From: Confluentibacter citreus
GTDB taxonomy: Bacteria > Bacteroidota > Bacteroidia > Flavobacteriales > Flavobacteriaceae
Assembly (NCBI RefSeq): GCF_002807055.1
Contig: NZ_NIXN01000005.1
Location: 1 to 64,000, forward strand
Reading direction: 5' to 3'
Length of the DNA stretch: 64,000 nt
Shown here: piece by piece, positions 7,911-17,681 of the stretch
Layout: each line of letters starts with the position of its first letter
Position numbering within the stretch: position 1 is the first letter of the stretch
Translations under genes and position numbers: made by a program
The notes under the pieces: generated by a model
The model's input: only the letters and a program-made list of their open reading frames with translations
Databases searched by the model: none
Told to the model about the DNA's origin: nothing

Positions 7911-10409
7911 ATGAAACCGTTTTTTGCCATCATTTCGCTACTGTGTATTTGTAATATTTATGCCCAGAAAAAAGTAGATTCAACCCAAGAATTTAAAATT
8001 AATAGTCAAGAATACTTAGAAATGAGGGGTGCCAATGTTATGTTGGCCCACGATTTTTATCCAGAAAGCCATCAAGGTGGCGTGGGTATCATTCAAAACG
8101 GTTTAAGGGTTGCAACAAATGGAGACTTAAGACTAGAACCCACTCCTGGCCAATGGCAGCCTGTTCCTAAAGTAGGTGAACGTAAAGTAGATCTTGGTAA
8201 ACAGGAGATTAGTGTACATATGGAATATCCAGATCCATCAATAAATGGTGTTGGTTTTAATCCCATTTTTTATCCAGATTTAAATATGTCTTATACGCTT
8301 AAAGTGATTCCACAAGGAAAATCTTTTAAAATTGTGGTGGATTTAGATAAACCTATTCCACAGGAATGGGTTGATAAAGTAGGGATGAATATTGAGTTTT
8401 TTCCAGGTATATTATTTGGGAAATCTTATTACATGGATAATGATTTTGGGATTTTCAACCGTCAAGCAAATGGTCCAGGATTTAAAGACAGCGATAACGA
8501 ATTTCAATTAACCCCTATGGCAGAAGGGAAGGTTCTCGTAATTGCTCCAGAAACGACTTCGCAAACTCTTACTATCAAGAACTTGAAAGATAATAATTTG
8601 CAATTAATAGATGGCCGTGCAAAACATTCTAACGGGTGGTTTGTGGTGCGCTCTCTAGTTCCTGCTGGTGCTACTAAAAATGCTATTGAATGGTTAGTAA
8701 CCCCTAAAGTAGAGAATAATTATACCTATAGCCCAGTAGTTCAAGTGTCGCAAGTAGGTTATCATACCAATCAACCTAAAGTTGCTACAATAGAAACAGA
8801 TAAAAATGATATAGACGTTAAGAACATAAAACTGTTAAAGGTTAGTACTGAAGGCGGATTTACAGAAGTGATTTCTGAAACACCCAAAGAATGGGGTGAC
8901 TTTTTGCGTTATAAATATTATCAATTCGATTTTTCTAAAATTACGGAACCAGGCTTGTATATCGTTGAGTATGGAAATTATAAAACAAATCCTTTTCAAA
9001 TAAGCGATAATGTTTTTAAAAGAAACGTTTGGCAACCTACACTTGAATATTTTCTACCTGTACAAATGTGTCACATGCGCGTTAACGATAGATATAAAGT
9101 GTGGCATGGCCGTTGTCATTTAGATGATGCTCGAATGGCACCCATAAACACCAACCATTTTGATGGGTATTTGCAAGGTCCTGAAACACTAACAAAATAT
9201 AAATCGGGGGAGCATGTGCCGGGTATTAATGTTGGAGGATGGCATGATGCAGGTGATTATGATTTACGTGTTGAATCTCAAGCATCAACTGTACAAGGAT
9301 TATCACAAATATATGAGCTCTTTAATGTGGATTACGATAACACAAGTATCGATCAAGAAACCAAAACAGTCGAAATTTTACAGCCAGATGGTAAACCAGA
9401 TATGTTGCAACAAATAGAGCATGGTGCATTATCGATTGTTGGAGGTTACAAATCTATGGGACGTTTTTATAGAGGGATTATAGTACCACATAAAAGACAA
9501 TACACGTTATTAGGGGATCCCGTAAACCATAGTGATAATGAGGTTTATTCGCATGAAATGAAAACATCGACAGTAGATACGGTTGGAATTGAAATGGGTA
9601 AACCGGGGATTGGTGATGACAGATGGGTTTTTACAGAGCAAAATCCTAATAGAGAATTAAATGCAGCGGCAGGATTAGCTGCGGCAGCAAGAGTGTTAAA
9701 AGGATTTAATGATGCGTTGGCAAAAGACTGCCTTGAAATAGCAAAAGAAATTTGGGAAATAACTAAACCAAGAAATCAAATAGCTAAAACGAACTTGGCT
9801 GTTGAGCTGTTGAAAACAACCAAAGATGAGAAATACGCGCAATTTTTAGTAGAGAATACAGATGCCATTGCAGATAGATTTGAGCAAAATGGTTGGGTTG
9901 TAGGACCAATCATTCCGTTAATTAAAAATGAAAACTTTAAAGTTAAAATTACAGCAGCAGCTAAAACTTATTTTGAAAAAGTAAAAGAATTAGGGAAGAA
10001 AACACCTTATGGAATGCCTTACGAACCGAATATTTGGGGTGCGGGTTGGGGTATTCAAAATTTTGGAGTGCAACAATATTTTTTGCATACTAGTTTCCCA
10101 GAAATATTCCCAAACATCTATATGCTTAATGCCATGAATTTTGTTCTTGGTGTGCATCCAGGTGTTAATACATCGTCATTTGCATCAGGTGTTGGGTCCA
10201 GATCATTAACCCAGGCATATGGCGTAAATAGAGGAGAATTTTCATTTATTCCTGGAGGTATTGGTTCGGGGACAGCTTTAATACGGCCAGATTTTCCTGA
10301 ATTATTGGAATGGCCTTTTTTATGGCAGCAAACAGAATATGTCCTAGGTGGAGGTACAACGGATTATATCTTTTTGATTCTAGCGGCAGATCAGCTATTG
10401 AATAAATAG
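7911..10409 (+). CDS. Secreted glycoside hydrolase family 9 protein (endoglucanase-like)
   Basis: The 832-residue protein begins with a signal peptide (about 1-18, ending IYAQ). A ~255-residue N-terminal region of no recognised family follows. Next comes an Ig-like N-terminal cellulase domain (about 280-370, starting VVQVSQVGYHTNQP), then the (alpha/alpha)6 GH9 barrel. The barrel has the signature NVGGWHDAGDYD, whose Asp446 and Asp449 correspond to the GH9 base residues; a Glu at 809 (QQTEYVLGGG) is the best candidate for the acid. Family GH9 mainly cleaves beta-1,4-glucans, but substrates vary. No C-terminal T9SS domain and no SusC/D pair are seen nearby, so it may act in the periplasm or be released by another route. 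Confidence 0.85.
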   Translation: MKPFFAIISLLCICNIYAQKKVDSTQEFKINSQEYLEMRGANVMLAHDFYPESHQGGVGIIQNGLRVATNGDLRLEPTPGQWQPVPKVGERKVDLGKQEISVHMEYPDPSINGVGFNPIFYPDLNMSYTLKVIPQGKSFKIVVDLDKPIPQEWVDKVGMNIEFFPGILFGKSYYMDNDFGIFNRQANGPGFKDSDNEFQLTPMAEGKVLVIAPETTSQTLTIKNLKDNNLQLIDGRAKHSNGWFVVRSLVPAGATKNAIEWLVTPKVENNYTYSPVVQVSQVGYHTNQPKVATIETDKNDIDVKNIKLLKVSTEGGFTEVISETPKEWGDFLRYKYYQFDFSKITEPGLYIVEYGNYKTNPFQISDNVFKRNVWQPTLEYFLPVQMCHMRVNDRYKVWHGRCHLDDARMAPINTNHFDGYLQGPETLTKYKSGEHVPGINVGGWHDAGDYDLRVESQASTVQGLSQIYELFNVDYDNTSIDQETKTVEILQPDGKPDMLQQIEHGALSIVGGYKSMGRFYRGIIVPHKRQYTLLGDPVNHSDNEVYSHEMKTSTVDTVGIEMGKPGIGDDRWVFTEQNPNRELNAAAGLAAAARVLKGFNDALAKDCLEIAKEIWEITKPRNQIAKTNLAVELLKTTKDEKYAQFLVENTDAIADRFEQNGWVVGPIIPLIKNENFKVKITAAAKTYFEKVKELGKKTPYGMPYEPNIWGAGWGIQNFGVQQYFLHTSFPEIFPNIYMLNAMNFVLGVHPGVNTSSFASGVGSRSLTQAYGVNRGEFSFIPGGIGSGTALIRPDFPELLEWPFLWQQTEYVLGGGTTDYIFLILAADQLLNK

Positions 10410-10440
10410 ATGAATTGAAAGAAACGAATTAATCCATTTT

Positions 10441-11721
10441 TTATAATACATCTAAAACGCGTTCCAATGCCATACCTCTAGACCCTTTTATTAAAATTGT
10501 AGAATCTTTAATGGATAATGGTTTAAATACATCTTTGAAATCTGAAAAAGATGTGTATTTGGTTATTTTTTCAGAAGCTGTTTTAGTTTGAAAAAAATTT
10601 TCTCCAATAAAAATAAGGTTATCGATGTTTAATGAATTTGCCAAATCAACAATATGTTGATGTTCTTGTTTGGCTTCATTACCTAACTCAAACATATCGC
10701 CAATAATGGCTATTTTATGTCCTGATTGCTTCTCAAAATTATGTAGAGCAGCAGCCATACTGGTTGGATTGGCATTGTAAGCATCCAAAATGATTTTGTT
10801 GTTCTCTTTCAGGATAATCTGTGAACGATTATTGGCTGGAATATAATTTTCAATGGCTTGTTTTATTGAATTATCGTCAATTTCAAAATAATTTCCAATG
10901 GCAATGGCAGCTGCAATGTTACTGAAATTGTAATCACCAATCAATTGACTTTCAATGGTAAGATTGTAATAATTACATACTACAAAAGGCTGCGCTTCAA
11001 CAAAATCGATGCAAACATTTGGTGTTTGATTTTTATTTCCGAAAGTAAAAATACTTGCTTTTTGAGTTTTTTCTAATTGAATGGCATCGTTTGCATTAAC
11101 AAATATGGTTTTATTGTGTTCCATTAAATAATCATACATTTCACTTTTTCCTTTAATGACACCTTCAACACTACCAAAACCTTCTAAATGCGCTTTTCCA
11201 AAGTTTGTGATATAGCCATAATCTGGTTGTGCTATCTGGCATAAAAAAGCGATTTCCTTTAAGTGATTGGCTCCCATCTCAACAATACCAATCTCTGTAT
11301 TTATATCCATAGAAAGCAATGTTAATGGAACGCCTATATGATTGTTTAAATTCCCAACAGTAGCTGTGGTTTTATATTTTTTTGATAGTGTTGCATTAAT
11401 TAACTCTTTAGTAGTTGTTTTTCCGTTACTTCCCGTCAATGCAATAATTGGGATATTTAAAAAAGTTCGATGAAAGGATGAAAGCTGTTGAAGTGTTTCA
11501 AGTACATTATCAACTAAAATAGTTTTAGGGTTTTCATAATACTCAGGCTCGTCAATAATAACATATTTTGCACCAAGATTTATAGCTTGCTTAGCATATG
11601 AGTTTCCGTTGAAATTATCGCCTTTGAGAGCGAAGAACATATCATTTTCTTTTATTTTCCTTGTATCTGTGCATGCTGAATGACATTCTAGGAATAAAGT
11701 GTGCAGTTGTTGAATTTTCAA
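10441..11721 (-). CDS. murF: UDP-MurNAc-tripeptide--D-alanyl-D-alanine ligase
   Basis: MurF adds D-Ala-D-Ala to the peptidoglycan precursor in the cytoplasm using ATP. The 426-residue sequence has STDTRKI-like uridine binding (ACTDTRKI), the P-loop ALTGSNGKTTTKELI (about 95-110), EMGANHLKEI, NANPTSM and the C-terminal KGSRGMALE. The reading frame has no ATG near the conserved N-terminus; alignment with the family (start around MKIxxL) points to a TTG start codon at 11721-11719. It lies downstream of gldJ on the same strand, with a terminator between them. Confidence 0.93.
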   Translation of the reverse strand: MKIQQLHTLFLECHSACTDTRKIKENDMFFALKGDNFNGNSYAKQAINLGAKYVIIDEPEYYENPKTILVDNVLETLQQLSSFHRTFLNIPIIALTGSNGKTTTKELINATLSKKYKTTATVGNLNNHIGVPLTLLSMDINTEIGIVEMGANHLKEIAFLCQIAQPDYGYITNFGKAHLEGFGSVEGVIKGKSEMYDYLMEHNKTIFVNANDAIQLEKTQKASIFTFGNKNQTPNVCIDFVEAQPFVVCNYYNLTIESQLIGDYNFSNIAAAIAIGNYFEIDDNSIKQAIENYIPANNRSQIILKENNKIILDAYNANPTSMAAALHNFEKQSGHKIAIIGDMFELGNEAKQEHQHIVDLANSLNIDNLIFIGENFFQTKTASEKITKYTSFSDFKDVFKPLSIKDSTILIKGSRGMALERVLDVL

Positions 11722-11754
11722 AAGTAATGTCTTTTAATTATAAATTAAATGTAT

Positions 11755-11786
11755 AAAAAAAGTCCTAACATATGCTAGGACTTTTT
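11755..11786 (-). terminator. Terminator of gldJ (minus strand)
   Basis: Stem AAAAAGTCCTA/TAGGACTTTTT around loop ACATATGC. On the minus strand it is followed by seven T (A run at 11755-11761), so it would stop gldJ transcripts before murF, fully or in part. Confidence 0.8.
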
Positions 11787-11804
11787 AATATTATAAGAAG
11801 ATTT

Positions 11805-13499
11805 TTAGTTCTTCGTTTTATTTTTTTCTTTGCTTTTTGAGCCTACTCGAGACATAGCACATCTAAATCCGATATAGTCGGTTGCCATATCTTGAGGGAA
11901 ATAACGTCTTTGAGCTGGATCTAACCAATATTCCCTGTCTTTCCAAGAACCACCTTTGTAAACTCTTACTTCGTCGTTAATTAAAGAGGTTCTATTGTTG
12001 TCTTTGTCATACTCTCTAATAATATTACCCAAAGAGTCCCTTGTTACGGAATGTTTAGGAGCATTGTACATTTTTCTGGTTTCAGCATCTTCAGTAGTTC
12101 CACCTTCGGTTTCATCATCATTAAAGCTTTCAAAGTATCTAGAAGAACGTTTGTCCCCATCTCTAAAGTTAATCTCGTTGCTTTTGTCAAAGTTAGTTCT
12201 TAAATAAGTTTCATTTTCATCAACAGGAACTTGCATAATTTGTCCCGGAAGGTTTCTTGCCACTAACTTGCCTGTAGACAACGTATCATATCCAATGCTT
12301 TCTGAAGTCACCACTTTTACAGTTCCGTCATCATTAATGGCGTTTTTGGTATAAACGTTTCCTCTATAGTAATTGAAATCATTAAATTCATCATCAATTA
12401 TTGGTCGATAAACATCAGCTACCCATTCAGCTACATTGCCTGCCATATCATATAAACCAAAATCGTTAGGATCATAGGATTTTACTTTATTGGTAATATC
12501 GGCACCGTCATCCGACCATCCCGCAATTCCGCCGTAATCTCCTTTCCCTTGTTTGAAATTAGCTAATTGATCACCACGGGTTTTACGTTTTCCTGAACGT
12601 GTATATTGTCCATCCCATGGATATTTTTTACGGCCTCTATATAAATTATAAGCTCTTATTTCACTTAAACCTAAAGCAGCATATTCCCATTCAGTTTCTG
12701 TTGGGAGTCTGTATTTTGGTGATATAATACCGGTTTCTCTGGTGGCATATATGCCTATAGGATTTCCATCTGCATCAGTACGTACGTTTCTTCTTCCGCT
12801 ATCAGGATTTATAACTTCTTCATTGCCACCATATGTTAATGTAGGGGCATTAATATAGGTATCTGTATTAAATGTGGATTCTGCGTTAACATCTATAGTT
12901 TTGGCATCCCGTTTTAAATAACCAGCGCTTTCTAGGTAGTACTCATTAACACGATCAGATCTCCAGTTGGCAAATTCTACAGCTTGTATCCAACTAACTC
13001 CAACAACAGGATACTCGGCATATCCCGGGTGACGCAGATAATTTTCTGTCATAATTTCATTGAAACCTAAACGATTTCTCCAAACCAATGTGTCTGGTAA
13101 AGCTCCGTGATAGATGGCCCTAAAATTCTCTTCAGAGGGTGGATAAACTCTCTTAATCCAGTCTAGGTACTCTAAATACATCATATTGGTAACTTCAGTT
13201 TCATCCATGTAGAAAGATTGTACATGTTGCTGGCTTGGTGTATTGTTCCAATCATGCATCACGTCATCCTGAACTCTACCTTTTGTAAAAGTTCCACCCT
13301 CTACAAAAACTAAACCAGGAGAAGTTTCTTGTTCTTTAAAGCTAGTATTGTATTGAAAACCCCCTTCTTTGTCGTTAATTTGCCATCCTGTAGCCCTTGA
13401 ACTATTCTTGGAACTTGATGATTTTTTACAACCAATCAAGACTACAGATAATGTCAGGATTAATAATACTTTGATTGTCACTACTTTTTTCATATCCAT
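11805..13499 (-). CDS. gldJ: Gliding motility lipoprotein GldJ
   Basis: GldJ is an outer-membrane-associated lipoprotein needed for gliding and type IX secretion in Flavobacteriia; it stabilises other Gld components. The 564 residues start with a lipoprotein signal ending SVVLIGC, lipidated Cys24. A formylglycine-generating-enzyme/sulfatase-modifying fold follows: PGLVFVEGGTF, DETEVTN, VVGVSWIQAVEFANWRS, LPTETEWEYAA, DMAGNVAEWV, KGGSW and GFRCAMSR. Two start codons (13499 and 13493) are possible; both keep the signal. It diverges from porU and is followed by murF, an arrangement I recall from flavobacterial T9SS loci. Confidence 0.95.
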   Translation of the reverse strand: MDMKKVVTIKVLLILTLSVVLIGCKKSSSSKNSSRATGWQINDKEGGFQYNTSFKEQETSPGLVFVEGGTFTKGRVQDDVMHDWNNTPSQQHVQSFYMDETEVTNMMYLEYLDWIKRVYPPSEENFRAIYHGALPDTLVWRNRLGFNEIMTENYLRHPGYAEYPVVGVSWIQAVEFANWRSDRVNEYYLESAGYLKRDAKTIDVNAESTFNTDTYINAPTLTYGGNEEVINPDSGRRNVRTDADGNPIGIYATRETGIISPKYRLPTETEWEYAALGLSEIRAYNLYRGRKKYPWDGQYTRSGKRKTRGDQLANFKQGKGDYGGIAGWSDDGADITNKVKSYDPNDFGLYDMAGNVAEWVADVYRPIIDDEFNDFNYYRGNVYTKNAINDDGTVKVVTSESIGYDTLSTGKLVARNLPGQIMQVPVDENETYLRTNFDKSNEINFRDGDKRSSRYFESFNDDETEGGTTEDAETRKMYNAPKHSVTRDSLGNIIREYDKDNNRTSLINDEVRVYKGGSWKDREYWLDPAQRRYFPQDMATDYIGFRCAMSRVGSKSKEKNKTKN

Positions 13500-13571
13500 A
13501 CGTTTAAGTAAGCTAATAATGTTTTTGGTGCTGCAATATAGTAATTAAACCGAACACAGCAAGTGATTTTT

Positions 13572-13646
13572 TGCATTTCGACCAAAAAAAAGTGCATTTC
13601 ACCCTATTTTTGATGCATTACACCGATGTTTTTGAAATATTTCACC
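13572..13646. promoter_or_regulatory. Four direct repeats of TGCATTTCACC phased at 21 bp between gldJ and porU
   Basis: Copies are TGCATTTCGACC (13572), TGCATTTCACCC (13593), TGCATTACACC (13614) and ATATTTCACC (13637). The ATTTCACC cores start at 13575, 13596, 13617 and 13639, so spacing is 21, 21 and 22 bp, close to two helical turns. The sites lie in the 264-bp divergent spacer of the gldJ and porU genes. Direct repeats at about 21 bp are typical for LytTR-type response regulators, but the protein is not identified here. A lone TATTTTTG -7-like element follows at 13690-13697. Confidence 0.65.
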
Positions 13647-13763
13647 TTTATTTAGTGTTGCTATAACGCCTATATTCCGATTAATATTGTATTTTTGAAT
13701 CTGTTTAAAAAAAATGTTGATTGTTTCCAGTTATAATAGATGCGTAAATACGTTAATTAATTG

Positions 13764-16700
13764 ATGAAAAGGAAATTTTTACTTTTATTTTTATTTGTTT
13801 CTATTATTTGTTTCTCTCAGCAAAAAAATTACACTGTTAATTGGGAGGGAAAACAAGCGCTTTCTGTTGGCAGTTATACTGTAGAAATCCCTTCATTTAA
13901 TAAAGAATATTTTAGCTATGAGTTTGAGGAAGGATTGCAGTTTGTCGATCAATGGAAGCTGACCAATTCAATTAATGAGTCTTCCATAGTTCTAAATAAT
14001 GTTTCCTATTCAAACATATCAAGAAGCGACTTAGGGGATTTAGATATTAGCAAATTGCCTAATGAGCTAAAATTTAGTTTAAAAAATTCTAAATCAAGAG
14101 ATAAACAATACGCCTTTTTTAAATTATCACCCATAATAAAAAGTGAGGATGGTACTTTTAAAAAAGTCACTTCATTTCAAATTACTTACAATGAAACAGC
14201 TAATACGAATAGAACAGCAGTAACAAGTAAAGCATTTGGCTCTATGGCCATTTCCAATTCTGTTTTAAACACTGGAAGATGGTTTAAATTTTATGTTGAT
14301 AAGACTGGGGTTTTCCGATTGTCAAAAAATTTTATTAGGCAATTAGGTGTTGATGTGGATAATGTTGACCCACGTACTATTAAAATATATGGTAATGGCG
14401 GACAAATGATACCATATTCTAATTCAATTGCCCAACCATTTGATGTTGTTGAAAATGCGATAAAGTTTGTTGGAGAAGGAGATGGTGTGTTTAATAATGA
14501 AGATTATATATTGTTTTATGCCCAAGGACCCAAAGAATTTAATGCTGAAAGTAACACTAACATAAACTGTTACACAGATAAAACATACTATTATATAAAT
14601 GTGGGCACTGGTAATGGTAAGCGTATCCAACCGTTTATACAGCCAAGTGGTGCAGTAGATCTAATTATTGATACTTATGAAGATTATCAATTCCATGAAG
14701 TAGATGACTATAACTTAGCGTCTTTGGGAAGAAGATGGTTTGGTGATAGGTTTGATATTCAGAATCAAAAAGCATTTCAATTTGATGTCCCCAATTTGGT
14801 TGCAACAACCCCAATAAGACTTAAGGTTTATTTTGCTTCAACATCAACAACCCAAAGTTCATTAAGAATTGATGTTAATGGAACAGCCGTTTCTACCTTA
14901 TTAATAAGCGGCGTTTCGGGGGCAAATCTGGCGAATGAAGCATCATACATTGGAAATGTAAATGTTGCTTCTTCATCAATTTCAGTAAATCTTAATTTTG
15001 ATAATCAAGGAAATCCAAGTGGGGTTGGGTATTTGGATTATGTTTCAATAGAAGCTCTCAGGAATTTGAGTTTTTCAAATAAGCAGTTTCAATTTAAAAA
15101 TAGTCTGGTAACATCAACTTCTGGCATTGGACAGTATAATATTACCAATGCATCGCAAGTCTCTGAAGTCTGGGATGTAACCGATAAATATAATGTTACC
15201 AATGTTGAAAACACAAATGCTAGTTCTACCTTTAATTTTACATCAACATTAGGTACTTTAAGAACCTATGTGGCATTGACGACGTCCGATTATTTTGAGC
15301 CTGAAGCAGATGTTACCACATCATTAAGTAATCAAAATTTAAAAGGGACTCTATTTTTAAATAGTTCTGGCCAGTTTCAAGATGTAGATTATATCATAGT
15401 GTCTCCCAATAATATGCTAGCCCAAGCAGAACGTTTGGCACAAATAAATAGAAATCAATATAATTTAAATGTTAAGGTTGTTGGCTTAAACGAGATTTAC
15501 AATGAGTTTAACACAGGCAATCAAGATATTGGTGCTATTAGAAATATGGTCAAGTATGTTTATGATAATGCCAGCACACCAGATAATAGGCTAAAGTATT
15601 TATGCTTATTTGGTGATGGTTCTTTTGACTATAAGGATAGAATACCAAACAATACAAACATCATGCCTTCGTGGTACTCTTATAATAGTTTCAATCTTAC
15701 CAGTTCATTTGTTTCTGATGATTTTTATGGTATGATGGATGCTAATGAAGGTACTATGGGAACAAGTGATAGACTTGATATTGCTGTTGGAAGAATTCTT
15801 GCCGAAACACCACAGCAAGCCAAGGATATGGTTGATAAAGTTGAAAGTTATTACGCTAAAGAATCTTTCGGAAGTTGGCGTAATAATTATGTTGTGGTTT
15901 CAGATGATGTTGACCAAGATTGGGAAGGGATTTTACAACAAACAACCGACAATATAGGCAATTTAGTTACCCAAGAAAAAGCTTTTGTAAATGTTGTTAA
16001 AATACATTCGGATGCTTTCAAACAGGAATCTTCAGCAGGCGGAAATACCTATCCAAAAGTAAATGAGACTTTTGTAAATGCTATTGATAATGGCGCTCTG
16101 GTGGTAAATTATTTTGGTCATGGTGGTGAAGATGGTTTGGCAGGCGAACGTATTTTATTAAAACCGGATATACAAGGCTTAAGAAATTTTAATAAACTTA
16201 ATTGCTTCGTGTCAGTTACTTGTGAGTTTACCAAGTTTGATAACCCATTTAGGCAAACGGCTGGGGAATTCATTTATTGGAATAAGGAAGCCGGATCCAT
16301 CGGACTCATAACAACTACGCGGCAAATATTTGTAAATTTTGCCATCAATTTTAATAGTCTATTAGGGAAGTATTTGTTTTCATATAGTGATGATGATAAT
16401 TATGGCGATTTTGAATATCCAACGATGGCCGAATCATTACGATTGACCAAAAACGAATCATCAATTTCTTCAAATAGCCAAAATAAATTGGTATTTTTTA
16501 TTGGTGATCCAGCTATGAAGTTAGCGTTTCCCAAACCTAATATTCGTTTAACAAAAATTAATGATGTGGATATAACGCAACCCACAGATACATTAAAAGC
16601 ATTAAGTCGTATAAAACTATCAGGTGAAGTAACCGATTTGTCTGGAACCGTTTTGAATACTTATAACGGTATACTTTCATCAACCATTTATGATAAAGAT

Positions 16701-17651
16701 ATAAATAGGCAAACGCTGGCTAATGATGGCACCAGAGATACCAATGGACAAATAGTAAGATTAGATTTTACAACACTTGGCGAAATTATTTTCAGAGGTC
16801 AGGCATCTGTTCAAAACGGACAGTTTGAATTTAATTTTGTGGTTCCTAAAGATATTGGTATTCCTATAGGTTTTGGTAAGGTAAGTTTTTATTCAGAAAG
16901 GGATGCATTATTGGAAGACCAAACAGGTGCTGCCATTAATACGGTAAAAATAGGTGGTTTAAATGAAAATGCCGAAGAAGATAATACAGGTCCCACCATT
17001 ACATTGTATATGAATGACGAGAATTTTGTATCGGGAGGTATTACAAATGAATCGCCCACATTATTGGTAAAACTGGAAGATATTAATGGTATAAATACGG
17101 CAAGTGGTATTGGTCACGATATTGTTGCCATTTTAGATGGAGATGAAACCAATCCGTTTATACTGAATGATTATTATCAGACTGAGGTTGATGATTATCA
17201 AAAAGGAGTGGCTACGTATCCGTTTAGGGATTTATCGCCGGGCCTTCATACTTTAACCCTAAGAGCTTGGGATGTTTACAATAATTCTTCAATAGCAGAA
17301 ATCCAATTTATCGTATTTGACAAAGATCAAGAATTGGTAATAAATAACGTGCTAAATTATCCAAATCCGTTTGTGAATTATACTGAATTTTGGTTCAATC
17401 ACAATAGTTCAGATGCTTTAGACGTTTCAATACAAATATTTACTGTATCGGGAAAATTGGTTAGAACCCTTAATGGGCAAACCCTAGGAGGCGGCATTGT
17501 AAATAGCACGTTATCGAGGGATATAGTTTGGGATGGTAGGGACGATTTTGGCGATAGAATAGGAAAAGGCGTTTATATCTATAAACTCACTGTTCATTCC
17601 AATCTATTAAATAAAAAAGTGGAAAAAATCGAGAAACTTGTTATACTATAA
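13764..17651 (+). CDS. porU: Type IX secretion sortase PorU
   Basis: PorU is the gingipain-family (C25) cell-surface sortase that removes T9SS C-terminal signals and attaches cargo to the outer membrane. The 1295-residue protein has a signal peptide (about 1-17, ending ICFSQ), an N-terminal beta region and a caspase-like C25 core with a GDGSFDYKD block. The probable catalytic pair is His786 (YFGHGGE) and Cys820 (VSVTCEF). A C-terminal T9SS-like beta domain with a YPNPF start and GKGVYIYKL near the end closes the protein. The first possible start is TTG at 13761, but the ATG immediately after it (13764) is more likely. porV follows 30 bp later with its own promoter. Confidence 0.94.
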   Translation: MKRKFLLLFLFVSIICFSQQKNYTVNWEGKQALSVGSYTVEIPSFNKEYFSYEFEEGLQFVDQWKLTNSINESSIVLNNVSYSNISRSDLGDLDISKLPNELKFSLKNSKSRDKQYAFFKLSPIIKSEDGTFKKVTSFQITYNETANTNRTAVTSKAFGSMAISNSVLNTGRWFKFYVDKTGVFRLSKNFIRQLGVDVDNVDPRTIKIYGNGGQMIPYSNSIAQPFDVVENAIKFVGEGDGVFNNEDYILFYAQGPKEFNAESNTNINCYTDKTYYYINVGTGNGKRIQPFIQPSGAVDLIIDTYEDYQFHEVDDYNLASLGRRWFGDRFDIQNQKAFQFDVPNLVATTPIRLKVYFASTSTTQSSLRIDVNGTAVSTLLISGVSGANLANEASYIGNVNVASSSISVNLNFDNQGNPSGVGYLDYVSIEALRNLSFSNKQFQFKNSLVTSTSGIGQYNITNASQVSEVWDVTDKYNVTNVENTNASSTFNFTSTLGTLRTYVALTTSDYFEPEADVTTSLSNQNLKGTLFLNSSGQFQDVDYIIVSPNNMLAQAERLAQINRNQYNLNVKVVGLNEIYNEFNTGNQDIGAIRNMVKYVYDNASTPDNRLKYLCLFGDGSFDYKDRIPNNTNIMPSWYSYNSFNLTSSFVSDDFYGMMDANEGTMGTSDRLDIAVGRILAETPQQAKDMVDKVESYYAKESFGSWRNNYVVVSDDVDQDWEGILQQTTDNIGNLVTQEKAFVNVVKIHSDAFKQESSAGGNTYPKVNETFVNAIDNGALVVNYFGHGGEDGLAGERILLKPDIQGLRNFNKLNCFVSVTCEFTKFDNPFRQTAGEFIYWNKEAGSIGLITTTRQIFVNFAINFNSLLGKYLFSYSDDDNYGDFEYPTMAESLRLTKNESSISSNSQNKLVFFIGDPAMKLAFPKPNIRLTKINDVDITQPTDTLKALSRIKLSGEVTDLSGTVLNTYNGILSSTIYDKDINRQTLANDGTRDTNGQIVRLDFTTLGEIIFRGQASVQNGQFEFNFVVPKDIGIPIGFGKVSFYSERDALLEDQTGAAINTVKIGGLNENAEEDNTGPTITLYMNDENFVSGGITNESPTLLVKLEDINGINTASGIGHDIVAILDGDETNPFILNDYYQTEVDDYQKGVATYPFRDLSPGLHTLTLRAWDVYNNSSIAEIQFIVFDKDQELVINNVLNYPNPFVNYTEFWFNHNSSDALDVSIQIFTVSGKLVRTLNGQTLGGGIVNSTLSRDIVWDGRDDFGDRIGKGVYIYKLTVHSNLLNKKVEKIEKLVIL

Positions 17652-17667
17652 TAAAAAATTATATTTG
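17638..17667 (+). promoter_or_regulatory. Promoter of porV
   Basis: TTG (17638-17640), 19-nt spacer, TATATTTG (17660-17667). It overlaps the 3' end of porU; the porV ATG is 14 nt downstream of the -7 box. Confidence 0.72.
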
Positions 17668-17681
17668 TAAAAAATTGATAC

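Noticed and set aside
13572-13646. CRISPR array
   Set aside because: Repeat unit is only 11-12 bp and spacers about 10 bp; no cas genes.
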